Under the pieces are notes generated by a model that was given only the letters and a program-made list of their open reading frames with translations, did not search any database and was not told the DNA's origin. The translations under genes and the position numbers were made by a program. A stretch of DNA of 64,000 bases from Hyphomicrobium sp. (GTDB lineage Bacteria > Pseudomonadota > Alphaproteobacteria > Rhizobiales > Hyphomicrobiaceae), in the NCBI GenBank assembly GCA_003987725.1, contig RXJH01000002.1, positions 1 to 64,000 of the forward strand, given 5' to 3'. How positions within the stretch are numbered: the stretch's first letter is position 1; each line of letters begins with the position of its first letter. Shown here piece after piece: positions 1 through 8,824 of this stretch.

Positions 1-619
1 TGGCCATGACTTCGGAGGCGACGGTGATGTCGAAGCCGTCCTCGCGCGGGAAGCCGTTGGAGACGCCGCCCAAGGAATTGACGATCGAGCGCAGCGCCCG
101 ATCGTTCATGTCGAGCACGCGCTTCCAGCCGACGCGGCGCTGGTCGATGCCGAGCGCGTTGCCCCAGTAGATGTGGTTGTCGATCAGCGCCGAGAGCAGG
201 TTATGGGCGCTGGTGATGGCGTGGAAGTCGCCGGTGAAGTGGAGGTTGATGTCTTCCATCGGCACGACCTGGGCGTAACCGCCGCCGGCCGCGCCGCCCT
301 TGACGCCGAAGCAGGGCCCGAGCGACGGCTCGCGCAGCGCCGCGATCGCCTTCTTGCCGATGTAGTTGAGGCCGTCCGAGAGGCCGACCGTCGTCGTCGT
401 CTTGCCCTCACCCGCCGGCGTCGGGCTGATCGCCGTAACGAGGATCAGCTTGCCGTCGCTGAAGCCCTGAATTTCGTTGAGATAGTCGAACGAAATTTTC
501 GCCTTGGTCCACCCGTATGGAATGAGCGCGTGCGCGGGCACGCCGACCTTGGCTGCGACTTCAGCGATGGGCTTTATCTTGGCTTCACGAGCAATTTCGA
601 TATCGGACTTGACGGACAT
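1..619 (-). CDS. fhs: Formate-tetrahydrofolate ligase, N-terminal part (cut by window edge)
   Basis: Encodes the first 206 residues of 10-formyl-THF synthetase, which joins formate to tetrahydrofolate with ATP; in methylotrophs it feeds C1 units to the serine cycle. The nucleotide-binding segment [14 protein letters not shown] is at residues 67-80, followed by the conserved stretch [20 protein letters not shown]. The ATG at 619 is preceded by GAGGGAGAA at good spacing. The frame is open to base 1, so roughly 350 residues of the usual ~555 lie outside the window. The 250 bases upstream (620-870) hold no gene and must carry its promoter; I could not pick out one. Confidence 0.95.
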   Translation of the reverse strand, partial: MSVKSDIEIAREAKIKPIAEVAAKVGVPAHALIPYGWTKAKISFDYLNEIQGFSDGKLILVTAISPTPAGEGKTTTTVGLSDGLNYIGKKAIAALREPSLGPCFGVKGGAAGGGYAQVVPMEDINLHFTGDFHAITSAHNLLSALIDNHIYWGNALGIDQRRVGWKRVLDMNDRALRSIVNSLGGVSNGFPREDGFDITVASEVMA

Positions 620-870
620 GCGGACGTTCTCCCTCAGGACGCGGCAACACGTGTCAATCCGCGCGGGCGAAGGCCCGCTGTCCGTGATTGGCGGTGATGT
701 TCGCGACTTTTCTTTTGGGGAAGTGTACTACCACGAAACTTTCGTTCTCGCCAAGCAACATTCGACACAGGACTGAATATTCCCGATTTTCTGCGCCGCG
801 CGGCGGCGCATCCCGCGGCCCGAATGGAGGGCCTGAGACCTTCGACATCTGAAAATCGGAATTGCTGACG

Positions 871-1734
871 TTAGGCGGAACCGGAAAGAACGGCCGTTCC
901 GAATGCGATCGACGCCACGGCGAGCCACTGCTGGGGGCTGACGGGCTCCTTCAGGACAAACCTCGCCAAAACGACGGTGAACACGCTGAAGGTCGACGCG
1001 ACAACCATCGTGATGTGGGGGCTAGCCGTCGTCGAGCCGCCGAGAAACGCCATGTAGCCGAGCGTATCGAGAAGTCCCTGCGCGGCCACGAAAGGGATCC
1101 AGCTCCGGGGAATGGCGATGCCACGACGCTGGAACGCCAGCAAGCCACCGACTAGCACAAAGCCGCACATCCGTCCGAGCCATAGCGTCTGCAGCTCTCC
1201 GATCCGCTGCGCTGCCGCCTGCCCCGTCGTGACGAGGACGACATAGGCGAGGCATGCCCCGAGCGCGATGACGATCGTCGTCCGCAGCTCGCTGCCATCG
1301 GTCGCCGCAAACTGCGGATGCTTTTCAGCACTGCGCGCGATGAGGATGCCGCCCAAAATGATCACCGCCATCGCCACCCATTGATAGGCAGTGGGCCGAA
1401 GACCCAACGCAACGTCGACGACGAGCACGAACGCCGGATGCGCTGCAACAATGGGAGCAACGATCGCCACGGGACCGCGCGCCAATCCCGCGTAGAGAAG
1501 CAGGCACATGGCGGCAACGCTCACGCCATGCACCATCGCGAGCCCACATCCGCTGGTTGACCAGACGAGCTCCTCGCCACTCACGACGATCCAGACTGTC
1601 GATGCGATCACCCCGATCAGCAGCACGCCGGCGTACGTTAGTGTCGGTCCGATAGCGCGCGAACTGAAGCGAGCCATGAAATCTGCAAGCCCGAGACTTG
1701 CTGCGCTGGCCAAGCCGAATAAAACTGAGTTCAT
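871..1734 (-). CDS. DMT-superfamily (EamA) transporter
   Basis: A 287-residue inner-membrane protein made almost wholly of hydrophobic helices, about ten, in two homologous EamA halves. This is the usual length and plan of drug/metabolite exporters of the RhaT/YdcZ type. The second half carries the family-typical LKEPVSPQQWLAVASI stretch, followed by a short GTAVLSGSA tail. Its start at 1734 faces the LysR gene, with only about 100 bases between the two start codons, so the regulator probably controls it. The substrate cannot be inferred. Confidence 0.88.
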   Translation of the reverse strand: MNSVLFGLASAASLGLADFMARFSSRAIGPTLTYAGVLLIGVIASTVWIVVSGEELVWSTSGCGLAMVHGVSVAAMCLLLYAGLARGPVAIVAPIVAAHPAFVLVVDVALGLRPTAYQWVAMAVIILGGILIARSAEKHPQFAATDGSELRTTIVIALGACLAYVVLVTTGQAAAQRIGELQTLWLGRMCGFVLVGGLLAFQRRGIAIPRSWIPFVAAQGLLDTLGYMAFLGGSTTASPHITMVVASTFSVFTVVLARFVLKEPVSPQQWLAVASIAFGTAVLSGSA

Positions 1735-1835
1735 CGAATGCCGGGCACCATATCATCACGACCACCGCACCAGCCCGAGCGGCGCGCATCCTGCGTGCCG
1801 CCGATCTGCATCTTCCCCGGATTGAGGAACCAGCC

Positions 1836-2753
1836 ATGGCCAAGAACATCGCTTCCTTCTCGCGAAATCTCGATTGGAACCTCCTGAAGACGTTCCATGA
1901 GATCGCGCGGTGCGGCGGCATCAGCCGTGCGAGCCGGACGCTCAGCCGCAAGCAGCCGGCCCTGAGCCAAGCGCTCCAGCGGCTCGAATCCCAGCTTGGC
2001 GTCAAGCTCTGCGAACGGGGCCCTCGCGGCTTCGCGCTGACTGACGAAGGCATGCTTGTTGCGGACACTTGCGGATCGCTCAATGGGTTGGTGCAGCAGT
2101 TGCCCAAAAAGGTCGCCAATGTCACCGACGATGTCGCCGGACGCGTCTCCATTCAGGTCGTGTCCTGCCTCGTGTGCGATCACCTCGACAGCGCCATTTC
2201 GCGCTTCCACGGCAGCCACCCCAAAGCCGAGATCATCATCGATATCAAGACGTGGGAGCAGGTTGCGGGCGCGCTCCTGCGCGACGAGATCGACATCGGC
2301 GTGGCGCCCGCGAGCGCGCTCCGCAGCGATCTCAAATACGACTTTCTGTTCGAAGAGGTGCATCGGCCATACGTGGGCTCGGCACACCGCCTGTTCGGCC
2401 GCACCTTCGACGATCCGGGCGCCCTTGCGGGAGAAGCTTTCATTTTGACCGGCGCCGACGAGCCCGGCGCATTGACTGAGTACAGAACCCGTCATGGTCT
2501 TGGCCGCGTTGTTGCCGGCCTGTCCGAGCACCTCGATGGCGCAAAGCGGCTGACCATGCTGAATGTCGGCATTTGCTTCCTACCCGAAAGATTTGCTGAG
2601 CCGGATGTCCAGGCCGGCCGCCTCTGGCCTCTGATCGAAGAGATCGAGCGGCCGTCTACGCCAGTTTTCATCATCACCAACCCGCGCGCGCCCAAAAAAC
2701 TTGCGCGCCAGTTGCTGTTGTCTGAAATCAGCGGTTCGCTCGAAAGCCATTGA
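1836..2753 (+). CDS. LysR-family transcriptional regulator
   Basis: A 305-residue LTTR. The winged helix-turn-helix is at residues ~10-70 (LLKTFHEIARCGGISRASRTL, then KQPALSQALQRLE and the wing GFALTDEG). The effector-binding periplasmic-binding-protein-like domain fills residues ~95-300. I chose the ATG at 1836, preceded by GAGGAA seven bases upstream; a longer in-frame extension from 1698 has no site and does not look like family N-termini. It is divergent from the EamA transporter, the classic arrangement for an LTTR and its target. Confidence 0.9.
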   Translation: MAKNIASFSRNLDWNLLKTFHEIARCGGISRASRTLSRKQPALSQALQRLESQLGVKLCERGPRGFALTDEGMLVADTCGSLNGLVQQLPKKVANVTDDVAGRVSIQVVSCLVCDHLDSAISRFHGSHPKAEIIIDIKTWEQVAGALLRDEIDIGVAPASALRSDLKYDFLFEEVHRPYVGSAHRLFGRTFDDPGALAGEAFILTGADEPGALTEYRTRHGLGRVVAGLSEHLDGAKRLTMLNVGICFLPERFAEPDVQAGRLWPLIEEIERPSTPVFIITNPRAPKKLARQLLLSEISGSLESH

Positions 2754-2967
2754 AACTCAATGCATCATTGCGTGCCCGGGCGGACCGCAGGTTTGTCGTG
2801 CGCCGCACCATTGATCCCGGCAATGCACCGAATTGAAATTTTTGTAGGACCGCCCCGAAGGATGACGCCGGATCCTGATGCGCTGAGAGGCAGAAGAGGA
2901 TCAGAACGGCCGCAAGCTTTTTGCGGACAGGCAACCGCAGCTCAAATCCGGCTCTCCAAGTTCGAGA

Positions 2968-4635
2968 CTAGGTCACAGCGCTCATGGCCTGCTCCGACGC
3001 GAGAAACGCGTGCAAGGCGGCGACGACCTGCGCCCCTTCTCCGACCCCCGCAGCGACACGCTTGATGGACCCTGCCCGAACATCGCCTATCGCGAACACA
3101 CCCGGCACGCTCGATTCCAATGGCCTTCCGCCGTCGCGCGCATCCGTGCCCGTCAACACGAACCCTTTCGCATCGAGATCCACGCCCGATTGCGAAAGCC
3201 ATTGGGTTTCGGGATCGGCCCCGATGAAAAGAAACATGTGATGGATGTTGCGGCAAACCACGTCGCCCGAAGCGGTGCGCCAGCTGATGGCATCGAGAAC
3301 ACCATCGCTGCCTTCAAGACTGGTAACTTCTGCCCTGGTTACGACCTCGACATTTGAGAGGCCGCGAATTCGGTCCACCAGATATTGTGACATGCTCGCT
3401 GCAATATCGCCGCCGCGTGCGAGCAGCCAAACCTTGGCAGCCTGGCTCGCCAGATACACCGTCGCCTGTCCCGCCGAATTGCCGGCCCCGACGAGCACGA
3501 CTTCGCTCTTTGCGCAAAGCTTCCCTTCAAGCGGCGACGCCCAGTAATGGACGCTCCCGCCCTCGAATTCGCCCACCCTGTCGATGCCGAGACGGCGGTA
3601 GCGAACGCCGGTGGCGATTACGACCGAACGCGCGCTGACGCGCTCATCGTCAGGCAACAGCAACGTGAAGCCTTTGCCCTCGCGGCGCTCCAAGCCGACA
3701 ACTTGTGCCGGAATGGAGAATTCGGCGCCGAACTTCTCCGCCTGATTGAACGCGCGCGCCATCAAGGCCATTCCGGTAATGCCCGTTGGAAAGCCCAGAT
3801 AGTTTTCGATGCGCGCCGAGGCGCCGGCCTGCCCTCCGAACGAGCGGCAATCGAGAACCAGAACGGAGAGGCCCTCGGACGCCGCGTAGACAGCAGCCGC
3901 CATCCCGGCAGGCCCCGCGCCGACGATGGCAACATCATAGACGCGGGTCGGATCGAGGGGCCCGACGAGGCCGATGCACCGAGCAAGCTTCAATTCGCTC
4001 GGGTTTTGCAGAAGCTGCCCGCCCGGACAAAGAACGATCGGCAGTGCGGTCGATGCGACGTTGAAGCGCTCGATAAGCGCCTTTGCTTCGGCGTCGCTGC
4101 GCGGGTCGAGCCGAAGATGCGGATGGCCGTTTCGAGCCAGAAAGTTTTCAAGCCGCAGTACGTCGCTGTCATCGGCGGCACCGACGATGACCGGACCGCC
4201 CCGCCCCTGCTCGAGCAAGCCTACCCGGCGCAGGATGAGCGCGCGCATGATCCGCTCGCCGAGATCGGCTTCCGCGATCAGTAACGAACGAAGCTTCTGC
4301 GGAGGGATGACGAGCGCTTCGACGGTGTTCTTTGCATGAGCATCGACCAAAGCGGGCCGGCCGGAAAGCTGCGCCAGTTCTCCCATGAACGAGCCCGGCC
4401 CATGCGTGACGATATGAATGCGACGTCGGGATTGATCTCGTTGCGTGATGTCGACGTTGCCGCTCAAAATGATGATCAAGCCCGCGCCGACTTTCCCGGT
4501 TTCTGCGAGAGCTTCGCCGGCATCGAACTGCTGGAGTTCGCCGAACCGGCGCACGCGCTCGATCTCGTGCGGTTCGAGATCCGGGAACATCTGCGCGCTG
4601 CGGCTGGCCATGATCGACTGTGAATCGGACACCAT
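2968..4635 (-). CDS. cNMP-binding-domain / thioredoxin-reductase-like FAD oxidoreductase
   Basis: A 555-residue three-domain protein. Residues ~15-130 are a cyclic-nucleotide-binding beta barrel with GSFMGELAQLSGRPALVDA. Residues ~140-220 are a small thioredoxin-like module. Residues ~240-550 are a pyridine-nucleotide disulfide oxidoreductase fold with FAD motif VGAGPAGMAAAVYAA, NADPH motif VGAGNSAGQATVYLA and the FAIGDVRAG C-terminal FAD loop. The redox CxxC of thioredoxin reductase (normally CATC just before the NADPH motif) is replaced by HYWASPLEGKLC, so it should not reduce thioredoxin in the standard way. The ATG at 4635 follows GAGGG and sits 35 bases after the upstream stop; an in-frame start at 4725 would overlap that gene. 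Substrate unknown. Confidence 0.88.
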   Translation of the reverse strand: MVSDSQSIMASRSAQMFPDLEPHEIERVRRFGELQQFDAGEALAETGKVGAGLIIILSGNVDITQRDQSRRRIHIVTHGPGSFMGELAQLSGRPALVDAHAKNTVEALVIPPQKLRSLLIAEADLGERIMRALILRRVGLLEQGRGGPVIVGAADDSDVLRLENFLARNGHPHLRLDPRSDAEAKALIERFNVASTALPIVLCPGGQLLQNPSELKLARCIGLVGPLDPTRVYDVAIVGAGPAGMAAAVYAASEGLSVLVLDCRSFGGQAGASARIENYLGFPTGITGMALMARAFNQAEKFGAEFSIPAQVVGLERREGKGFTLLLPDDERVSARSVVIATGVRYRRLGIDRVGEFEGGSVHYWASPLEGKLCAKSEVVLVGAGNSAGQATVYLASQAAKVWLLARGGDIAASMSQYLVDRIRGLSNVEVVTRAEVTSLEGSDGVLDAISWRTASGDVVCRNIHHMFLFIGADPETQWLSQSGVDLDAKGFVLTGTDARDGGRPLESSVPGVFAIGDVRAGSIKRVAAGVGEGAQVVAALHAFLASEQAMSAVT

Positions 4636-4670
4636 ATGACCCTCGCTCGTAATCAGATCCTCGAAACGCC

Positions 4671-5261
4671 TCAGTAAGGAGGTTGGCTCCGGGCGCGTTG
4701 CCCCCTGCCCGCTTCCGTCCACCATGCCAAGTCGTCGGCGAAACGAGGAAATGCTTTCTTGATCACTGCCCCGAGTTCACCGATGGGCTTGCCGTTCGCG
4801 TCGAGCGTCTGGGCGATCGGTCCGACCGCGAGAGTGCTCGATACGACGATCATACCCATTTCGGATAACGTTCCGTGCCATATGAAGCTTGATCGCGCGC
4901 CGGACAGTCGGCCTGCGGAATAACTCGCGATCGCTGCAGGCCGCCAGAACCATTCCTCGAGAAAATGATCGGTGAGATTTTTGAGGCCCGGCTGCATCCC
5001 CCAATTGTATTCACCGGTCACGAAGATAAACGCGTCGGCGGCCTTGATCTTCGTCGCCAGCGCCTCCATTGCGGGCGGCGCAGTTCCGGCCGGATACTCC
5101 TTGTACATTCGATCGAGCATCGGCAGGCCGACGGCCTTGGCATCGACGAGTTCTACGTTAGAACCCCGCGTACGCAGCTCTGAGACGATGAAGTTGGCAA
5201 GCCGGATGCCCATGCGGTCGCTTCGATACGATCCGTAGAATACGAGGATTTGATCCGCCAT
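4671..5261 (-). CDS. NADPH-dependent FMN reductase family protein
   Basis: A 196-residue flavodoxin-fold protein of the NAD(P)H:FMN reductase/chromate reductase family. The N-terminal phosphate-binding loop is FYGSYRSDRMG (near residue 8), and the family signature VTGEYNWGMQPGLKNLTDH follows at ~85-105. Start at 5261 (MADQILVFYG) is preceded by AGCAGG at suitable spacing. It lies directly upstream of the cNMP-domain flavoprotein in the same direction, so the two probably form a redox operon; the flavin link suggests the reductase supports that oxidoreductase, but this is inference. Confidence 0.85.
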   Translation of the reverse strand: MADQILVFYGSYRSDRMGIRLANFIVSELRTRGSNVELVDAKAVGLPMLDRMYKEYPAGTAPPAMEALATKIKAADAFIFVTGEYNWGMQPGLKNLTDHFLEEWFWRPAAIASYSAGRLSGARSSFIWHGTLSEMGMIVVSSTLAVGPIAQTLDANGKPIGELGAVIKKAFPRFADDLAWWTEAGRGQRARSQPPY

Positions 5262-5386
5262 CCGCAACCTGCTGAAATCCAACACGCGACCGGTACGAAA
5301 TGAATACTCGAATGTTGGACCGCACGAGTCCAGCCCTAAAGAAGTGACAGCGGCCCTTCCGCGTTATGTCGGGCGTCATTCTCTCT

Positions 5387-5899
5387 CTACTGCATATGGT
5401 CGTGCATCATTTTAGGAGCATCCGATTTCATGCTGGGGGCATCGGAGCTTTTCATGGCGCCGATATCCTCGACCTTGTAACTGACATCGACATTGCCGGC
5501 CTTTTCAAAGCTCAACGAGCCTTTGGCGTTTGCTCCCTTGGCAATAGGCTTCGTCAGGCCGAGCAACATCAGATGATAGGACCCTGGAGCAAACGTGATG
5601 GTGGCACCGGGCTTGATCTCGAGGCCGTCCGGCAACTGCCGCATCGTCATTTTGTCGCCATCCATCTTCATCTCATGAATCTGAACCTGCGCCGCGCCTT
5701 CGAACGTGCCGCCCGTCAGTTTGTCCGTATCCTTGCCCTTGTTGGTGATCGTCAAATATCCGGCACCGGCTTTTGCGCCTTCAGGTGTCGCGCGTGTCCA
5801 AGGATCACCGATGACGAGACCATCCTTTTCGAACTGATGGGATGAGACAGCGCCGCACATCGAGAGCAGCGCAATGATTGCATAGATTTCTCGCTTCAT
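5387..5899 (-). CDS. PCu(A)C-family periplasmic copper chaperone
   Basis: A 170-residue secreted protein with a signal peptide (cleavage near residues 17-20). PCu(A)C domains bind Cu(I) through a H-x-M...M...H-x-M set and deliver it to cytochrome oxidase. Here the set is IHEMKMDG, KMTMRQL and SYHLMLLGL, all conserved. The C-terminal tail is Met/His-rich and ends in MMHDHMQ, a plausible extra copper-binding stretch. A strong AGGAGGAAG precedes the ATG at 5899. It has no oxidase genes beside it; 5900-6049 upstream is non-coding. Confidence 0.92.
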   Translation of the reverse strand: MKREIYAIIALLSMCGAVSSHQFEKDGLVIGDPWTRATPEGAKAGAGYLTITNKGKDTDKLTGGTFEGAAQVQIHEMKMDGDKMTMRQLPDGLEIKPGATITFAPGSYHLMLLGLTKPIAKGANAKGSLSFEKAGNVDVSYKVEDIGAMKSSDAPSMKSDAPKMMHDHMQ

Positions 5900-6049
5900 T
5901 GTCTTCCTCCTGTTAACGCCATGAGCGCCGATCTGCCGGGATCGACGGCTGCTGTCCTCTGCATATCGTCAGCATGCAGCACTTCCGGAAGCCGCGATCA
6001 ACGGCGCCGAGAGATCCTCCCGAAGATTACGTAAAAGCCGTCACGGGAA

Positions 6050-6721
6050 CTATTGGCTTGCCCTAATCTCGCGGGCGCCTTTGCTGCGGTTGACCAGAAA
6101 CAACCCGGCCAGCGTTCCGAAACCAATGAGTCCGAGCAGCGTGAGAAGGGGATTGAAAGCGATACCCGACCACTCGGGAAATACGATCTCCGCCGTATTC
6201 AAGGTATGGACGCCGTTCCGACAAATGAGGGCACCCGTTTCTTCCCGCTGCATGTCCGATTGAATTCGGGCTGCCAGCTGATTTGCGTCCGCGGGATCGG
6301 ACGATGAGCGCTGCAGTTGCTCGAGCAGAGCTTTGCTTCCCGCAAGGTACGCATGCGCGCACCCGTTGAAGGGATTGTCTTCATTGGTGAGGGCGCCGGG
6401 AACGAGCCCCCACAGGCAATAGGCAAACTGCAGGTTGACGAAATTATAGAGCGTCCGCGTCCCGACATCGGGACGGATCTCGCGGGCGGCAAGAGCCACG
6501 ATCGACTCTTTATAGCGATCCATGACGCGCAACTGATCGTGGGAGAGATTGGCAATCGGCAGACCCGATGTGTTCAGCGGCTTGCGTGAACTATGAGCCC
6601 CGGCAGGCGCGCTGAACAACGCCGCGACCAACGAGAGGAGAACAGCCAGATTAACAGGTTTCTCGCCACCTGAGCACCGCACGCTGTGGCGCTTCGCAAA
6701 ACCAAACCATTGTGAATGCAT
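6050..6721 (-). CDS. Exported protein with C-terminal membrane anchor, function unknown
   Basis: About 223 residues and no recognised family. A signal-peptide-like hydrophobic stretch (VNLAVLLSLVAALF...APAGA) is followed by a ~150-residue mixed alpha/polar domain with at least three cysteines (YCLWG, NGCAHA, LICRNG). A second hydrophobic helix (FNPLLTLLGLIGFGTLAGLFL) is followed by a basic tail. The topology is therefore a periplasmic domain anchored at its C-terminus. The start is uncertain: ATG at 6721, an upstream ATG at 6769, or a GTG close to the hydrophobic stretch are all possible. Codon use matches its neighbours. Confidence 0.65.
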   Translation of the reverse strand: MHSQWFGFAKRHSVRCSGGEKPVNLAVLLSLVAALFSAPAGAHSSRKPLNTSGLPIANLSHDQLRVMDRYKESIVALAAREIRPDVGTRTLYNFVNLQFAYCLWGLVPGALTNEDNPFNGCAHAYLAGSKALLEQLQRSSSDPADANQLAARIQSDMQREETGALICRNGVHTLNTAEIVFPEWSGIAFNPLLTLLGLIGFGTLAGLFLVNRSKGAREIRASQ

Positions 6722-6796
6722 GAGAATACGCCGCGCCTCCCGCCGCGGCGAGAACATAACTACGTTCATGCCACGGAAGGCAAGCCAGCTGCCAGC

Positions 6797-7048
6797 TTAC
6801 CGGCGTCTGACACCCAGGTTCGGATTGACCAATCCATATTCGGCGCGTGGATTATTGTAATTTCTCAACCGTCCCGGATAGCGGGGCTCAGCCTGCGAAC
6901 CGGAAGACAGGAAACGGTCGGAACTGCTCGGAGGCATCCGAACGATAGGCGGATCCATGGCCGAGGGGTCGGCGCGCACTCTGGTCTGGGCATCCGCCGG
7001 CAAAGCCAACGCCATCGCCGGCAACAAGATCAAAACATATCTGAGCAT
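6797..7048 (-). CDS. Small exported protein, unknown
   Basis: An 83-residue protein that begins with a clear signal peptide (MLRYVLILLPAMALALPADAQ) and continues as a Pro/Ser/Arg-rich polar chain without cysteines. The ATG at 7048 has TGGAG eight bases upstream, better than an in-frame start at 7084. It lies behind the anchored protein gene in order of coordinates but is on the same strand upstream of it, so they could be co-transcribed. No family recognised. Confidence 0.6.
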   Translation of the reverse strand: MLRYVLILLPAMALALPADAQTRVRADPSAMDPPIVRMPPSSSDRFLSSGSQAEPRYPGRLRNYNNPRAEYGLVNPNLGVRRR

Positions 7049-7424
7049 CACGCTGCTCCAGTCACCCCCGTCTTCGTCCAGCATCTACATATGGTGACAT
7101 TGTCAGGATTTGGAAGTGAGCCGCACCCTGACGCCAAGCTGCGCTGCCATCGGCTTCAGGCTAATCGAGACCGCCCCGCACCTGTTCGCGTCCTGGGAAA
7201 CAACCCGGCGGACGCCCCCGTCCCGCGCGGGCTTCCAGGGAAGAGGACCGGACACGCGCTCCGGCCTACGCTCTCCACGAAGGCGACCCGCTGTCACGAT
7301 GCTTTAATCGGATGCACCGATATTGCGAATCGGCGACGGCATGCACCCTCACGGATGAAATTTTCAACGGAGTGGAACGTGCAGCGTCTTTCGACGTTGC
7401 CAAGCCGTCCTCCGGAGAATGACT
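7049..7424. other. Non-coding gap with divergent promoters
   Basis: 376 bases between a minus-strand exported-protein gene and a plus-strand 48-residue ORF. The longer open frames across it are arginine-rich shadows without start signals. It must hold the promoters of both neighbours, but I see no convincing -35/-10 pair and no strong hairpin. Confidence 0.4.
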
Positions 7425-7571
7425 ATGGGCTACGCCTTTTACGCCGTGCTGAACACGCTTCCGCAGATTGCGGTAGCAGCCTTCATCCCCGTTGCCGCCA
7501 CCTTTGCGGTGAGCTTCGTCGTCAAGTCGCTCCGCCGTCGTGCGGGTGGCCAGCCGATCGGCATCGACTGA
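7425..7571 (+). CDS. 48-residue single-span membrane protein
   Basis: A very short gene encoding MGYAFYAVLNTLPQ, a hydrophobic helix IAVAAFIPVAATFAVSFVV, then a basic cytoplasmic tail KSLRRRAGG. The ATG at 7425 is preceded by GGAG at seven bases; another ATG at 7419 is too close to that site. The profile (N-terminal aromatic patch, one helix, positive-inside tail) is that of a small membrane protein. Function unknown and not tied to neighbours. Confidence 0.5.
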   Translation: MGYAFYAVLNTLPQIAVAAFIPVAATFAVSFVVKSLRRRAGGQPIGID

Positions 7572-7818
7572 CTTAAGACAATCGGCCGTCGTTGACGCTC
7601 GCCCCTGGGCGGGCGGCCTTCTAGGACTGTCTTCAACCGAATATTTGCCCACTCTCCTGCCGCATCGGCGGGCGAACGTGGCCGTGCGACGCCTGACGCA
7701 CGCTCCCCGCCCCTTCGACAGCGAGGCGAAGAAAAAATTCCGCGATCCCGGAAGATTGAAAGACGGCTTCCGCATCACGGCTTAGAAATGGTCCCGGCTC
7801 TATTGGCAAAGGAACCCC

Positions 7819-8214
<396 letters not shown>

Positions 8215-8342
8215 CAACGGCCAAGCCTCGCTTGAGCGAACCTCACCTCTCCGACAATTTCGCGGCCTTTCTTAACGGGATCATCACACCGCGAAGCGAA
8301 GATTGGGCTCCGGACGGCCCAAAGTAAGTTGCGTGACCATCT

Positions 8343-8462
8343 ATGAGCATCCAGCAGAATTTCAAATACCATCCCGACCGCGAGAAGAAGCATCTGGGCC
8401 CGACGCTCTTCCTCATATGTCTGCTGACGTGCGCTTGGATTGTATTCGCTCTCTTCCATTGA
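8343..8462 (+). CDS. 39-residue single-span membrane protein (candidate)
   Basis: Reads MSIQQNFKYHPDREKKHLG followed by a hydrophobic helix PTLFLICLLTCAWIVFALFH and stop. A basic N-terminus plus one C-terminal helix is typical of small bacterial membrane proteins. The ribosome-binding site is weak. It ends 26 bases before the next gene on the same strand, which would allow co-transcription. Confidence 0.4.
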   Translation: MSIQQNFKYHPDREKKHLGPTLFLICLLTCAWIVFALFH

Positions 8463-8488
8463 ATGACGAAGCGGGGACCATTTCATCC

Positions 8489-8815
8489 ATGAAGACACCC
8501 ATCGTCCTGGCGGCCTTCCTGGCTGCAGGCCTCACGTCATCGTTCGCGTTGGCGGCCGACTTTGGAGGCGGCTACGCGGAGGAGGACGATGTTTATATGC
8601 AGCAAGTGCTGTCGCGCCCCGTCCTCATCGAACGCCCCTACAACGACCTCTATGAAGAGAACGGCTTCTATTACGCGCCTCCGCACCCCCTCCCCTACTT
8701 CGGCCTGTTTCCGAATTGGGGCCCGCGCTACGCGGCGCCAGAAGTCTATTTACGGACGCGTGTGGAGCACCGGCGCATATACCGCGAAACTTCGAGTGGA
8801 CGGCGTTACCGTTAA
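8489..8815 (+). CDS. Small exported Tyr/Pro-rich protein, unknown
   Basis: A 108-residue protein. The N-terminal MKTPIVLAAFLAAGLTSSFALAA is a signal peptide (ALA-A cleavage). The mature part is rich in Tyr, Pro and Arg (NGFYYAPPHPLPYFGLF), suggesting an extended envelope-associated protein, and ends RRYR. In-frame extension upstream to 8303 has no signal and overlaps the 39-residue ORF, so I take the ATG at 8489. It converges with the decarboxylase gene nine bases away. Confidence 0.65.
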   Translation: MKTPIVLAAFLAAGLTSSFALAADFGGGYAEEDDVYMQQVLSRPVLIERPYNDLYEENGFYYAPPHPLPYFGLFPNWGPRYAAPEVYLRTRVEHRRIYRETSSGRRYR

Positions 8816-8824
8816 AAGCAGCCG

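Noticed and set aside
4636-4725. Longer N-terminus for the cNMP-domain flavoprotein
   Set aside because: Would overlap the FMN reductase gene by 55 bases and has no ribosome site, whereas the ATG at 4635 has GAGGG.
7585-7615. GC-rich hairpin after the 48-residue ORF
   Set aside because: Stem of only five bases with a two-base loop and no T-run; not convincing as a terminator.
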